A stretch of DNA of 64,000 nucleotides. Origin: Candidatus Zhuqueibacterota bacterium. Lineage in GTDB: Bacteria > Zhuqueibacterota > Zhuqueibacteria > Residuimicrobiales > Krinioviventaceae. The DNA lies in NCBI GenBank assembly GCA_016934825.1, contig JAFGSB010000070.1:1-64000 (forward strand), given 5' to 3'. This document shows, piece by piece, positions 53,690-63,912 of the stretch (its first letter is position 1; the number at the start of each line of letters is the position of its first letter). The notes beneath the pieces are model-generated. The model was not told the origin of the DNA, ran no database searches, and saw only the letters and a list, made by a program, of their open reading frames with translations. A program made the position numbers and the translations under genes.

Positions 53690-55564
53690 TTACTTGAGCA
53701 ACATCATTTTATTTGTTAATTTCAGGTTGCCCTGTTCTAAAACGTAAAAATATACTCCGCTGGATACATCCGACATATCCACATTCACTGAATAGGAACC
53801 TGCGGATTTAAATTCATTATTCATCAATGTTTTTACCAATTCGCCGCGGGTATTAAATATATTCAGACTGATACTCCCGTTTTCAACAAGGCTGAATTCA
53901 ATTGATGTTGAGGGGTTGAACGGATTCGGATAGTTCTGGCTCAAATTGAAAGCAACCGGAATCCTATTCGTTTTTTCTTCTACGCCGGTATCGTTCTCCC
54001 ATAACCAGTCCAGTTCCTCGAGCAGACATTTTTCGACAATTTCCACACCGGTCCAACTTCCGTTGCCGGGCCCTTCATAAGGCGGCACGGCAGCATATTG
54101 ATAGCCGTCAAAATCATAAACATCAATATCATCGACATCAAACAAACTATAAGTTGCCGGAAAAATACAACCCACATTGTTAGCAAAATCAAAAGTACGC
54201 TGGCCGGCAACATCCACTCTGTCTGCAATTTCCTGCAACGAAAGTCTGCCTTCTATGGTATAACCATCTTCCATGGGCCATAAAGCACCTTTCAAAGTCG
54301 TAAGCTCGGATTTAATAGACCCGATAAATTCACTGGGATACCACATATAAATATCAACTGTATCCTCGTAAGCATCATAATAGAACCCAAGTTGCACGTC
54401 CAGCGAATCACCCGAGTTCATATAACCCGAGTGGTTCGGAACATTTCCGATTGAACCGATATCATAACTTCCCATATAAAGCTCAGCCGCGTCTTCGCGC
54501 CAGTAATCCGCGGCGCCCGTCATGGTCCCCGGCATATCGTCCATGACTTCAGCGGCAAAATAGAGATAATCGTCATCATACATAAACATCAGCGGGCCCG
54601 AGAGATCGATATTATCCAAGGGGAACCAGCCAAACGCGCGGGAATCCGGCGGGATGGAGGATTGGTTCATATCAACCGGAAAGACGAAATTCCATTCATA
54701 CAAAGAAGCATCCAGGGTAATCTCCCCGTTGGCACGCTTTATATATGGGGACGAATACTCATAAAACGGATAATCGCGTTCTTTTTTCACTTCGATAACC
54801 TGCCAGTTACGACCCGGACCGGCGCTGGGGGGATAAGTATCTTCGGAAAATTGATATCCCTGAAAATCGTTACCTGCTGTTTCATCCACATCAAATAAAC
54901 TCCAGGTGCAGGGCAAAACTTCACCGCCATGTAAAGCGAACACATTACCTTTATCGGATTTAAAATCATCCCACAGGATTTTACCCTCAAGTGTATACCC
55001 ATCTTCATTATCCCAGATATAACCTTTTAAAATCGTACTTTCAGATTTGATTGAACGTTGAACCGGATTCCATTGATAAATATCAAACGTGTCCGCCTGG
55101 GCGTCATAATAACATGCTAACTGAACGGCATATTTACCGTCATCCTTATCCGGGTAACCCGTTGCTGCACCCGCCTGCCAGGGTACGTTACCCACGCTAT
55201 AATTGGCAAGATAAATTTCAATACCATCCTGGCGCCAGTAATCGGTTCCGCCGGTCATCACACCGGGCACATCATCCCTGATATCGGCGGCAAAATAAAG
55301 GTAATTCTCATCCCACATCATCTTAATCCAGCCCGAACAATCATCATTATCAACCGGCAGCCAGGCATGAGCGCGTGAACCTGCCGGTATGGACGATTGG
55401 TTCAGATTAATAGGAAAACAAAAATTCCATTCATCCAGATCAGTATCGACAGTAATTGTTTCAGCCGCTTTGTGCATAAAGGGTAAAAAATAATCATGTT
55501 GGGCAAATAAAACGCTTTGTATGATTATCAAAGCAGAGAAAATGATTAAAATTCTCTTGAACAT
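53690..55564 (-). CDS. T9SS-exported protein with two CBM9-like domains
   Basis: A 624-residue protein. After a signal peptide (about 1-21) come two related beta-sandwich domains of the CBM9/DUF1083 type: each starts with a version of D-x-DLDEWNFCFPINLNQSSIP (about residues 38 and 295 respectively) and has DDYLYFAAEVMDDMPG-like segments, then WSLFDVDE or YSLFDVDD. The C-terminal about 90 residues are a type A T9SS tail (LSQNYPNPFNPSTSIEF, then TRGELVKTL, GVYFYVLEQ). The duplicated domain suggests glycan binding on the surface; no catalytic domain is present. GGAGG precedes the ATG. Confidence 0.78.
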   Translation of the reverse strand: MFKRILIIFSALIIIQSVLFAQHDYFLPFMHKAAETITVDTDLDEWNFCFPINLNQSSIPAGSRAHAWLPVDNDDCSGWIKMMWDENYLYFAADIRDDVPGVMTGGTDYWRQDGIEIYLANYSVGNVPWQAGAATGYPDKDDGKYAVQLACYYDAQADTFDIYQWNPVQRSIKSESTILKGYIWDNEDGYTLEGKILWDDFKSDKGNVFALHGGEVLPCTWSLFDVDETAGNDFQGYQFSEDTYPPSAGPGRNWQVIEVKKERDYPFYEYSSPYIKRANGEITLDASLYEWNFVFPVDMNQSSIPPDSRAFGWFPLDNIDLSGPLMFMYDDDYLYFAAEVMDDMPGTMTGAADYWREDAAELYMGSYDIGSIGNVPNHSGYMNSGDSLDVQLGFYYDAYEDTVDIYMWYPSEFIGSIKSELTTLKGALWPMEDGYTIEGRLSLQEIADRVDVAGQRTFDFANNVGCIFPATYSLFDVDDIDVYDFDGYQYAAVPPYEGPGNGSWTGVEIVEKCLLEELDWLWENDTGVEEKTNRIPVAFNLSQNYPNPFNPSTSIEFSLVENGSISLNIFNTRGELVKTLMNNEFKSAGSYSVNVDMSDVSSGVYFYVLEQGNLKLTNKMMLLK

Positions 55565-55759
55565 TTCAAACCTCCTTGATTATTTATTACTTGACAACCC
55601 AATTATTTGATCAATCACATTCTAACTAAAAGTCAGAATTTTCAATCGTTCACCTCCCTTCTTTATATTTTCAATATTGTACTGTATTTCATTAATAAGC
55701 ACTCTTTCTCATCGAATCGATTAGTAATTAGCTGAAATTCAATAGTATGTCTGGATTCA

Positions 55760-57808
55760 TTATAATTTTTCTGTATAATTCACCAATTTTTTTACAGCGG
55801 ACACGATCATCAGCTCCGTTTGTCCACGAGGTAATTGTGCTTTTTCCAAAAGTTCCTGCCGTGCTTGGATCCAACTTTCTCCGGGTTGTTTTTGTTCTTT
55901 GATATAATTCAACGCCTCCAGACCTGCTTCCGCGCAATCGGACAAATCTTTTGATAACGATTCGATTTCCGTTAAAATCGGTGAGACTTTGATCAACTCG
56001 ACAAGTTTCGAATGATTCGTTTGCCACAAATTCAGATCTTTTTCCAACAGGATCAGGATCGAATTGTTTTTCACATCCGTTAAAAAAATGTCGATATTTT
56101 TTCTAAATTCACGCGCGACCGGCGCATCGGGTCTTGCGGCATCGACAACACGGGTCAATGGAGAATAAGACGTATATTGACGCTGCGAACCGCGGGTATA
56201 AATTTTTACCGGTTCGATAACGTCTATCAATGTTTTTAAAGGTTTGGTGTCGTTATTGGCCGTCAATCGCCGCAGCATCATTTCATAATTTTTTATATGC
56301 AAAAGGCCCAGTTCTTCCAGGCGGAAACTGATAATATCAAGTCTTTTGTACATGCTTTCAACGTCTTTTACATGACCGGGAGACCACAAACGCTCGGCAA
56401 TTGCGGCCGTTCTCGGCCAGATCCTGGAATCGATGGTTTCCGGTGAAATATATTCGGCCCACATGGTTGCCTCGCCGCCAAGGATAAATTTTTTCTGATC
56501 CTCCGTCAACGGCATGTCATCGGGCAGGGGATCGTTCAAATAATGAAAATCTGTCGGCTGGATCAGGTCAATATAATAACCGTTCGACAGCATTGTCTGG
56601 TAGCCCTGTTTTGCCGATTCAATCAAAGATTCCTTTCCCCGCCAGGACTGGATCACGATATTTTTCGGCATGCCGGGATGCAGTATCTCATCCCACCCCA
56701 CCATTTTTTTATCGTATTTTGTTAATATTTTGAGAATTTTGTTATTAAAATAACTCTGCAGCGCATGGTTATCCTTTATATTGTTTTCTTTCATAAAGGC
56801 CTGGATGTCCGGATTGGCGTCCCATTGTTTGCCGTTATTTTCATCGCCGCCGATATGCATATAATCATCAGGGAACAAACCGGTCATTTCGGCAAAAAAC
56901 TTGTCAAAAAACTCATAAGTCTCATCAATGGTCGGATTGAAGGTCGGGTTAAAAATCCCCCATTTCCTCTCAATCGTATATGGTCCGGGCGCGCTGGCCA
57001 GTTCGGGAAAAGCCACAAGCCAGCTTGTGGCGTGCCCCGGGATATCGAACTCGGGTACGACGCGGATGCCGCGGTTCGCGGCATATTCAATCACATCCTT
57101 TATCTGCGCCTGGGTATAATAATAGCCGTCGGAACCAAGCTGGTGCAACCGGGGAAATGTGTTGCATTCCACACGGAATCCCTGGTCCTCGCTCAGATGC
57201 CAGTGCATCACGTTCAATTTCACCGCGGCCATGCCGTCAAGATTACGTTTGATCACGTCTATCGGCATAAAATGACGGCATCCGTCAATCATCAGGCCGC
57301 GCCAGGGAAAGCGCGGTTTATCTGTGATCTCGACCGTATGTAAAAAATATCCTTTATCGTCAACATCCAGTAATTGCAGCATGGTTTCCAGACCCCGCAT
57401 GGCGCCCAGGTCCGTTTCGGAGGATATAGTAATCCCGGAGGCGGTTATGTTCATAGAATATGATTCATCCTCTCCCAACACAATTTTCCCGGGTCTGTCG
57501 ATTTTTATCACACACTGCGGATTTTCCGCTTTTGTCGTTTTGGTGATGAAATCCTGCGACAGGAACAGCCCCGTTCTGCCCGACAACCTTCTCAAAACAT
57601 TTGTCGTATATTGATAAATTCTGTCATCGGGATTTCCGGTAATACCGGCGGTAAAATTTTCATCAATGACAAATTTGTCAAATGTCCGGGTTATCTCCTC
57701 AGGAATTGGTATTAAATTCAATTCTTTATTCATTTGATTCTCCGCCAAAATGGGCAAATTGCTCATAAAAAACAAAATCAAAATCCATAAAAATGTAATT
57801 TTTTTCAT
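55760..57808 (-). CDS. Exported GH20 beta-N-acetylhexosaminidase of the chitin cluster
   Basis: A 682-residue enzyme with signal peptide (about residues 5-22, LPILAEN). A GH20b domain precedes the TIM barrel: FPWRGLMIDGCRHFMPID, LNVMHWHLSEDQGFRVE, RVVPEFDIPGHATSW and catalytic MHIGGDENNGKQW (D322, E323). KMVGWDEILHPG, IQSWRG and FILGGEATMWAEYI complete the classic set, so activity is very likely. A helical tail follows. AAGGAAT precedes the ATG. It sits 12 nt after the symporter, which follows the chitinase, so the order is extracellular chitin cleavage, uptake, then removal of GlcNAc units. It is more canonical than the GH20 at 12035. Confidence 0.92.
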   Translation of the reverse strand: MKKITFLWILILFFMSNLPILAENQMNKELNLIPIPEEITRTFDKFVIDENFTAGITGNPDDRIYQYTTNVLRRLSGRTGLFLSQDFITKTTKAENPQCVIKIDRPGKIVLGEDESYSMNITASGITISSETDLGAMRGLETMLQLLDVDDKGYFLHTVEITDKPRFPWRGLMIDGCRHFMPIDVIKRNLDGMAAVKLNVMHWHLSEDQGFRVECNTFPRLHQLGSDGYYYTQAQIKDVIEYAANRGIRVVPEFDIPGHATSWLVAFPELASAPGPYTIERKWGIFNPTFNPTIDETYEFFDKFFAEMTGLFPDDYMHIGGDENNGKQWDANPDIQAFMKENNIKDNHALQSYFNNKILKILTKYDKKMVGWDEILHPGMPKNIVIQSWRGKESLIESAKQGYQTMLSNGYYIDLIQPTDFHYLNDPLPDDMPLTEDQKKFILGGEATMWAEYISPETIDSRIWPRTAAIAERLWSPGHVKDVESMYKRLDIISFRLEELGLLHIKNYEMMLRRLTANNDTKPLKTLIDVIEPVKIYTRGSQRQYTSYSPLTRVVDAARPDAPVAREFRKNIDIFLTDVKNNSILILLEKDLNLWQTNHSKLVELIKVSPILTEIESLSKDLSDCAEAGLEALNYIKEQKQPGESWIQARQELLEKAQLPRGQTELMIVSAVKKLVNYTEKL

Positions 57809-57820
57809 ATCAAATTCCTT

Positions 57821-59725
57821 TTATTCATTCAAACTTTTAAATCCACGTTTTTTCAAATCAAGATAGATCAGGGCTGCGGAAATTCCGCCAGCCAAAAAGT
57901 ATAACACGGCAGGCAAATAATCGGCAAATAATAATTTACCGATGCCGAACAACGATGAATATACCAAAACAACTCCCAGGAACCAATCCAGGAACAATCG
58001 TCCAAATCCGGAATCACTTTTTACATTCGGGAATTTGTCCGAAATTCTTTTCCAGCCCAGGCCGCCGGGATGTACTTTTTTATAAAAACTCTCCAGTTTT
58101 TTTTCATTTACCGGTTTTGTCAAAAAAGTAACCGTCAGCCAGATAATGGTGGTACCCAGTACAACCGGATATAAAGTAATGGGGGACTGCAATCCGTAAA
58201 CACTTTTCGCCACCGGGTAAATGATCAACGGCGCGATCATTGCCGAAATTTCGGACCAGGCGTTTATTCTCCACCAGAACCAGCGCAGGATCAGCACCGC
58301 GCCCATACCTGCGCTGGCGTTGATGATAAATTCCCACGCCCCGGAGATAGTGGTCAAAAAATACCTGGTGATTATGAGAGAAAAAACGACCATTAAAAAA
58401 ATCCCGAATCTGGAGATCAGCACATAATGTTTTTCGCTTGCCGATTTTTTAATAAACCGCCTGTAAAAATCATTAATGAGATATGAGGTCCCCCAGTTTA
58501 ACTGCGAAGCTATGGTTGACATATAAGCGGCAAGAAAAACGGCGATCAACAAGCCCAAAAGGCCGGTCGGTAAATAACGCATCATGAGTTTCGGGTACAT
58601 CACACCGGGATCGATCGTATTTTCATATTTTTCAAAAAAATCCTGGAAGACACCGTCCTTCATCTCCTGTTGGGTCATAAGGGATTGATCCTTATAAACC
58701 TCGACGACTCTTTCATATAAAACTGGATTTTCCGATTGCAGAACGGTTGTATTTTCCGCACGCGGCAGGATAATCAATGCGGCAAGCGCCACGATGATCC
58801 AGGGCCAGGGACGAACGGCGTAATGGGCGATTGTAAACCATAATGTGGCAAACAGACTGTGCTTTTCATCTTTTGCCGACATCATCCTTTGCGCGACATA
58901 ACCGCCGCCTCCCGGATCAGCCCCCGGATACCAGCTTGACCACCATTGCAGGCCGATATGCGCGAAAAAAGCCCCCGCCGATAAAGCCAACGCGCCGCCG
59001 GTCACTCCGCCAACAGTAAGTTTGCCGATCCTCGGGAAAAAGTCCAGTATCTGCGGCGACAGCTTTGCCTTTAATTGGACCGCGCCGCCAACCTGGGGTA
59101 AGCGGATAACAATAACGGCCAGAATGATACATCCCAGCATGGCAAACACAAACTGAAAGCTGTCGGTCCGGGCCGTGCCGAGCAGACCGGAAGCCGACGC
59201 GTAAATGGCTATGATAAACGCGGCAAAAACGACTAACAGAAAGGAATCAAATCCCGGTATGGTGACATGAAAAATCTTGACCATGGCCTTGTTTACCCAG
59301 CCCATGACAATCGCGTTCATGAACAGACCAAGATAAAGGGCGCGGAATCCCCGCAAAACGGCCGCGGCGTTGCCGGAGTAACGCAGTTCCACAAATTCGA
59401 CATCCGTCATGATGCCCGCCCGCCTCCAGAGTTTGGCGAAGAAAAAAACGGTCAGCATACCCCCGATGGCCATATTCCACCACAGCCAGTTGCCGGCAAT
59501 GCCGTTTTTGGCTACAAGTTCGGTCACGGCCAGGGGTGTGTCTGCGGCAAATGTCGTTGCCACCATTGCGGTCCCCGCCAGGTACCAGGGTAAATTCCTG
59601 CCGGATAAAAAGAATTCCCCGGTATCTTTTCCGGCCCGCTTTGAATAGTAGGCGGCGATCCCGAAAATAATGACAAAAAACAATACGATTACTGCAATAT
59701 CATAATAATATGATTCAATATGCAT
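57821..59725 (-). CDS. Sodium/solute symporter (SSS family)
   Basis: A 634-residue carrier with about fourteen membrane segments. Family segments include FFLSGRNLPWYLAGTAMVATTFAADTPLAVTELV, shown here only in part: GRNLPWYLAGTAMVAT. Sodium-binding-type residues TFAADTP, GTARTDSFQF and FLAAYMSTIASQLNWGTSY are present. It is 9 nt after the chitinase and 12 nt before the GH20 gene. The likely substrate is GlcNAc or a chito-oligosaccharide, judged from the neighbours. Confidence 0.88.
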   Translation of the reverse strand: MHIESYYYDIAVIVLFFVIIFGIAAYYSKRAGKDTGEFFLSGRNLPWYLAGTAMVATTFAADTPLAVTELVAKNGIAGNWLWWNMAIGGMLTVFFFAKLWRRAGIMTDVEFVELRYSGNAAAVLRGFRALYLGLFMNAIVMGWVNKAMVKIFHVTIPGFDSFLLVVFAAFIIAIYASASGLLGTARTDSFQFVFAMLGCIILAVIVIRLPQVGGAVQLKAKLSPQILDFFPRIGKLTVGGVTGGALALSAGAFFAHIGLQWWSSWYPGADPGGGGYVAQRMMSAKDEKHSLFATLWFTIAHYAVRPWPWIIVALAALIILPRAENTTVLQSENPVLYERVVEVYKDQSLMTQQEMKDGVFQDFFEKYENTIDPGVMYPKLMMRYLPTGLLGLLIAVFLAAYMSTIASQLNWGTSYLINDFYRRFIKKSASEKHYVLISRFGIFLMVVFSLIITRYFLTTISGAWEFIINASAGMGAVLILRWFWWRINAWSEISAMIAPLIIYPVAKSVYGLQSPITLYPVVLGTTIIWLTVTFLTKPVNEKKLESFYKKVHPGGLGWKRISDKFPNVKSDSGFGRLFLDWFLGVVLVYSSLFGIGKLLFADYLPAVLYFLAGGISAALIYLDLKKRGFKSLNE

Positions 59726-59734
59726 AGGTTTTTC

Positions 59735-61090
59735 TCACTTTATTAATGCCATTTTACCGGTTTTCGTATAAATTGGTGTTGTCAATCTGAAAAAATAAAT
59801 CCCGGATGGTAAATTATTTGCGTTGAAACGGATTGAATAATGTTGCGGGGGTTGAAACAAATCCACTAACTTTGATACAACTCTGCCGTTCAGGTCGATT
59901 ATATCAAGTTTCACATGGGTCTCATGCAGGATATTGTATGAAATAGTCGTATACCCGTTAAACGGGTTGGGATAATTTTGCTGTAAGGTATAACTCGTCA
60001 CATTTTTCAGGGTGTCAAATATCCCCAAAGAATACTGTCCGATAGTCTCCAGTAATAACTGTCTGGACCCGACCACATCAAATCCAAGCGCCCATATCAT
60101 CACACCGGCGATTTCTTTTTCGAGGGCGTAATTGCACTTTAATCGCACAGATAATGTATCATCAAAGGTAATTAGTTTTGTACTGTCGTTTTTGATCAGG
60201 TAGGGAACCATGGAAATATTGTCCCAATAATATGTCCAACCGTTGTTAATCAGAGGGATAATTTCATTATATTTAAATGTTACATCCCCGCCGGTGCTCG
60301 GACCGTATAATCTGGAAGCGTTAAATTCCTTTCCGTAAAAAGGAATGCCGATAAGTATTTTCTCCTTTGGTACTTTTCGTGTTAAATTCAGATATATTAA
60401 TCCGTCATTGACGGAGCCGCAAAAATCCTTGCTGGAAGAATACAACGGCGAATTATGACCGGCATGTGTGGTCCAACTGCCGTGAAAATCATAAGTCATA
60501 CAACCGAACCAGTCAATATAGTCGATTAATGAAGGGTAATCGATCCATTGACCGTTCCAGGAACCGGCGGTAACGGCCATAGTTATGAGCAAATCCTTTC
60601 CGGATTCGTTAAAAGCCTGCCGGATGTCCTTAACCAGTGTAACCAGGTTCTCCCTGTCTTCAGCATTCGCCGGGTGCTCCCAGTCAATATCGATACCGTC
60701 GTAATTATGCTCAATACAGAATTTTGTTATATTGTTAACAAAATTATCTCTTGATTGACTGTTTACGGCCATTGCGGGAAATCCATCCGAACCGCCCCAG
60801 CCGCCTAAGGCGACCATAATCTTTTTCCCGGCGGCGGAAACAAACGAATTTAACTGCGGGTATATAAAACCGGAATCGTAATTCAAACTTCCGTCGGATT
60901 CCGGTCTCACAAAAGAATGCAGTACATGGGTCAAATTATCGACATTAATATTTTCTGCGGGGAATTCGGCTTTGAGCCATGAGGGGTAATACCCGGCCAC
61001 TATCGTACCGGGACGGGCATAATCAACGCCCATAATAAAAAAGTTTAAAAAGAATAAAAATAAGAAATGATGTTTAATTAAATTGAACAT
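59735..61090 (-). CDS. T9SS-exported GH18 chitinase
   Basis: A 451-residue protein with signal peptide (about residues 6-22). The GH18 barrel runs to about residue 355. It opens with VAGYYPSWLKAEFP, and has IMVALGGWGGSDGF and the catalytic DGIDIDWEHP (E138 is the proton donor; the preceding Asp residues form the DxxDxDxE motif). DWFGCMTYDFHGSW and IPFYGKEF follow. The T9SS tail is LQQNYPNPFNGYTTISY with DIIDLNGRVVSKLVD and GIYFFRL. Substrate: chitin or another beta-1,4-GlcNAc polymer. First gene of the chitin operon. Confidence 0.92.
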   Translation of the reverse strand: MFNLIKHHFLFLFFLNFFIMGVDYARPGTIVAGYYPSWLKAEFPAENINVDNLTHVLHSFVRPESDGSLNYDSGFIYPQLNSFVSAAGKKIMVALGGWGGSDGFPAMAVNSQSRDNFVNNITKFCIEHNYDGIDIDWEHPANAEDRENLVTLVKDIRQAFNESGKDLLITMAVTAGSWNGQWIDYPSLIDYIDWFGCMTYDFHGSWTTHAGHNSPLYSSSKDFCGSVNDGLIYLNLTRKVPKEKILIGIPFYGKEFNASRLYGPSTGGDVTFKYNEIIPLINNGWTYYWDNISMVPYLIKNDSTKLITFDDTLSVRLKCNYALEKEIAGVMIWALGFDVVGSRQLLLETIGQYSLGIFDTLKNVTSYTLQQNYPNPFNGYTTISYNILHETHVKLDIIDLNGRVVSKLVDLFQPPQHYSIRFNANNLPSGIYFFRLTTPIYTKTGKMALIK

Positions 61091-61269
61091 ATTTCAATTT
61101 AAATAATTTATTCATTCATTGAATTAATATATTACATAATACAAAAAAAACGTTCTCTTGTCAAGATTTTTTTTATTTTTATACAAAAATCATTTATTTC
61201 AGTTATGTCCGCTTAACAGCCTCCTCCGCCTTATCAGTTAAAAAATACAAAAGATAAACAAGCTAACAA

Positions 61270-62427
61270 CTATAAAAACATCTTGCGCAAAAATAATGAA
61301 GTCGCTCCCAACGATACCGAATAAATACCGGTCCCGGAAAACCTGATTTCCGGCACGATCACACCGGTCGGGAATTTGTTTTTTAAATTCTTTTTGACAT
61401 TTTGGGTTATATAATCATAAATCAAAAGTTTAGCTTCAGTAATATCACCGCCGATGACAATTAAATTCGGGTTCAGGAATTCAACGATTCGAATGACTTC
61501 ATCAATTATATATTTACTGAAACTTTTTAAAATAAAATTTGAAATACGGCAATTCTGTTTGGCGCACTCGATTATCTTCAATAGCGAGGCGTCGCCGCCC
61601 TCGTTGATAAATTCAATCAACGCCTGTTTTTCCCCGAATTTCTTTTTCCCTTTTTCGATCAACTTGATAATCGACGGCAGAGTAACAAATATCTCTCCCG
61701 CCGTACCCTGGGCCCCTTCATAGAGATTGGTATTCAGGATAAATCCGGCGCCCATCTCCCTGATTTTTTCATTTAACGTCAGAAAAACAACATTCGGCGG
61801 TAAAGGCTCCGCCGAATCGAGATGCCACCAGATTCCAAGCGCCCCGGCATTGGCGTCATTGATGATCTCAACCGGCAGATTCAAATTGTTGGCAAGCAAC
61901 GTTTGCAGGTATACATTATTTAACGACAGCCGACGTGAATAGTGAACAAATCCCTTTTCCCGGTCCACAAGTCCTGGTAAAGCAACCCCGACTCCAATTA
62001 TTTTTTCCTTGGGCAAATTCAGCTTTTTGATCACATCGTTTATAAGAGAAACCGTTATTTTGGCGGTTTTATCACCTTTTAAATCCTTAAAACCGACCTG
62101 ATGTTCCTGATGAATGACATGACAGGCAAAATCCAGTACGGTGATCCGAAATTCGTTGGGTAAAATCTCAACTCCCAATATATAACCCATTTCCGGGTTC
62201 AGGCTCCACAACGTGGGCGGTTTACCCGCAGACCCTACCAGATTCCCGACCCGGCTGACTTTGATAAATCCTTTCTTTTTGAGCGATCTTAAAATATAAA
62301 CCAGGGTTGACGGTTGATATTTGGTTAGCCGCGAAAGCTCCGCGCCGGATACTTCTTTATAAATCCGAATGGTATTGAGTACAATACGATGACTGGGAAT
62401 TTCAATATGAAATAATTCTGATAACAT
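61270..62427 (-). CDS. ROK-family transcriptional regulator (NagC/XylR type)
   Basis: A 385-residue protein: winged helix-turn-helix at about 15-70 (IYKEVSGAELSRLTKYQPST) followed by a ROK domain (about 85-385) with LPGLVDREKGFVHYS and INDANAGALGIWW, where the ROK kinase-like ATP loop (DxGxT) is not intact, as expected for a regulator. The zinc-binding CxCGxxGC site of ROK kinases is absent (EGAQGTAGEIFVT in its place). It precedes the chitinase operon in the same direction, 179 nt away, and probably senses GlcNAc or a phosphate derivative. GlcNAc-responsive control is inferred. Confidence 0.85.
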   Translation of the reverse strand: MLSELFHIEIPSHRIVLNTIRIYKEVSGAELSRLTKYQPSTLVYILRSLKKKGFIKVSRVGNLVGSAGKPPTLWSLNPEMGYILGVEILPNEFRITVLDFACHVIHQEHQVGFKDLKGDKTAKITVSLINDVIKKLNLPKEKIIGVGVALPGLVDREKGFVHYSRRLSLNNVYLQTLLANNLNLPVEIINDANAGALGIWWHLDSAEPLPPNVVFLTLNEKIREMGAGFILNTNLYEGAQGTAGEIFVTLPSIIKLIEKGKKKFGEKQALIEFINEGGDASLLKIIECAKQNCRISNFILKSFSKYIIDEVIRIVEFLNPNLIVIGGDITEAKLLIYDYITQNVKKNLKNKFPTGVIVPEIRFSGTGIYSVSLGATSLFLRKMFL

Positions 62428-62466
62428 ACAGGATTTCCGAAATAATTTAACTTAAAATTTTATTAC

Positions 62467-62494
62467 TTGACACCATAAGCATATTAAATATAAT
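62467..62494 (+). promoter_or_regulatory. Perfect sigma-70 consensus on the plus strand
   Basis: TTGACA (62467-62472), 16 bp, TATAAT (62489-62494), all twelve consensus bases present. It points into the 3' end of the arylsulfotransferase-like gene from the antisense side. No plus-strand gene lies downstream. The same bases also cover the upstream region of the ROK gene, so an operator or chance match is possible. Confidence 0.35.
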
Positions 62495-62507
62495 GAATTT
62501 ATCCAGC

Positions 62508-63899
62508 CTAATACAATGATTCCAGCCGAAGCACCCGGTGAATACGCGCCCGGGTGTTTTCAAAAAATACATTCCAGACGATTTCCCGCGTGGGGCTGAC
62601 TTCAATCAGATAATTTTTTGACGTTGCGATTAATATATTCCCGTTTTCCAAACGATCAACATCGCCTGCGTTGGGAGTAAAAAAGTTTTCGCCGGACAGC
62701 CGGAATTCCCAAACCGGAAGAACCGATTGTCCGTTCCAGTCGAACTGATATTCTATCACCCTGGAAAATTCCACACCCGGTCTGTGATTTCCATTGTCAA
62801 ACAAAAGGATGGTATCATTTTTGAGTTCAGGCGCATGCTGATGATAAAATTTATCCTCTTCCGGTAATTGAAAGTCACTGTGTATACCGCCAAACTCCCA
62901 TAGAATTTGACGGGTCTGCCGGTCAATTTTTATTATTTTATTCAAATGCCGGATAGAAAATATATAACTCTGGTCACTCCCGTCAAAAATCAATTCATTG
63001 GCATGGGTCCAGTCTTTGCCTTTATCGCCATAATAAAAACTCTCGAGGCTTACCGGATCAAATTCATTTGTGTCCAGATAATCAAACGAACTCCAGTTCC
63101 ATATTATCTGTCCGGAAGGATCAATTTCTGTTATTTCGTCACCGACAAAATTGGTTCCGTTTACATCCCGGACAACGGCTTTTATATATGCGATATGACC
63201 GTCCGGCAGCACATAAAAGTCATGATGATAACCGGTAGTTTTTATATCACTGACAATCTGACCGCCCATATTCATTTCGATTATCCGCCCTTCATCGATT
63301 TGAGAATAATCGATCCCGATTATCAGGTTCCCGTTGGGTAATTTTTTTATCGGATCATAGGCCTTATATGTTCCCGGAATTTTATAATACCATACATAGC
63401 GGCCCCGCATGTCAAATGCCAGGATATAAGGGAATACATAGTTCATATTGATCCCATTTTGATATAACAGAGAATCCGACTCTGTAATATTTATCGTCGG
63501 CAGATCATCAGGCAACGATCCGGTTCGAAAAGTACAACTATTACTAAAAACCTCCCGGCCGTTTATTACCGCGGCGCATTTGAAATAATATAAAGTGTCC
63601 GGTAACAGTCCGAGTAATAATACAGTATGCCTTTTTTTCAGTTCCGCTAACTCTACCCGGGAATCATATTCGGTTGTCAGGCCGTAAACAACCATTGAAC
63701 CGGTTTCAATATCAGTTTCCCAGTCGATGTATTGACTGATTGAATTATTTTCATTCGGGCGTGCTTGGATATTCTTTAATTCAACAACGGTGTTATTGCC
63801 GGTTCCAAAATCTTTTTCACAATAAATGAACGTTCCGTAAAGTATACAAATAAAAAAATTTATTACAAATAAATATTTATTTTTTAACAGGAACATCAT
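62508..63899 (-). CDS. Arylsulfotransferase-like (ASST) exported protein
   Basis: A 463-residue protein with an N-terminal hydrophobic segment (about 8-25). An FN3-like domain (about 45-130, VVYGLTTEYDSRVELAELK, LLPDTLYYFKC) precedes a six-bladed-propeller-type ASST domain: AFDMRGRYVWYYKIPGT, GYHHDFYVLPDGHIAYI, WTHANELIFDG, QILWEFGG and HQHAPELKNDTILLFDNGNHRPG. The repeated His and the Asn-Gly turn are those expected in the active site. It would move sulfate between phenols. The adjacent gene upstream ends 13 nt before its start. Actual activity in such distant relatives is unproven. Confidence 0.75.
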   Translation of the reverse strand: MMFLLKNKYLFVINFFICILYGTFIYCEKDFGTGNNTVVELKNIQARPNENNSISQYIDWETDIETGSMVVYGLTTEYDSRVELAELKKRHTVLLLGLLPDTLYYFKCAAVINGREVFSNSCTFRTGSLPDDLPTINITESDSLLYQNGINMNYVFPYILAFDMRGRYVWYYKIPGTYKAYDPIKKLPNGNLIIGIDYSQIDEGRIIEMNMGGQIVSDIKTTGYHHDFYVLPDGHIAYIKAVVRDVNGTNFVGDEITEIDPSGQIIWNWSSFDYLDTNEFDPVSLESFYYGDKGKDWTHANELIFDGSDQSYIFSIRHLNKIIKIDRQTRQILWEFGGIHSDFQLPEEDKFYHQHAPELKNDTILLFDNGNHRPGVEFSRVIEYQFDWNGQSVLPVWEFRLSGENFFTPNAGDVDRLENGNILIATSKNYLIEVSPTREIVWNVFFENTRARIHRVLRLESLY

Positions 63900-63912
63900 A
63901 ACCGGGTCTGTA

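Noticed and set aside
56765-57343. A 192-residue plus-strand open frame opposite the GH20 gene
   Set aside because: Antisense shadow over the catalytic barrel; composition follows the opposite-strand codons.
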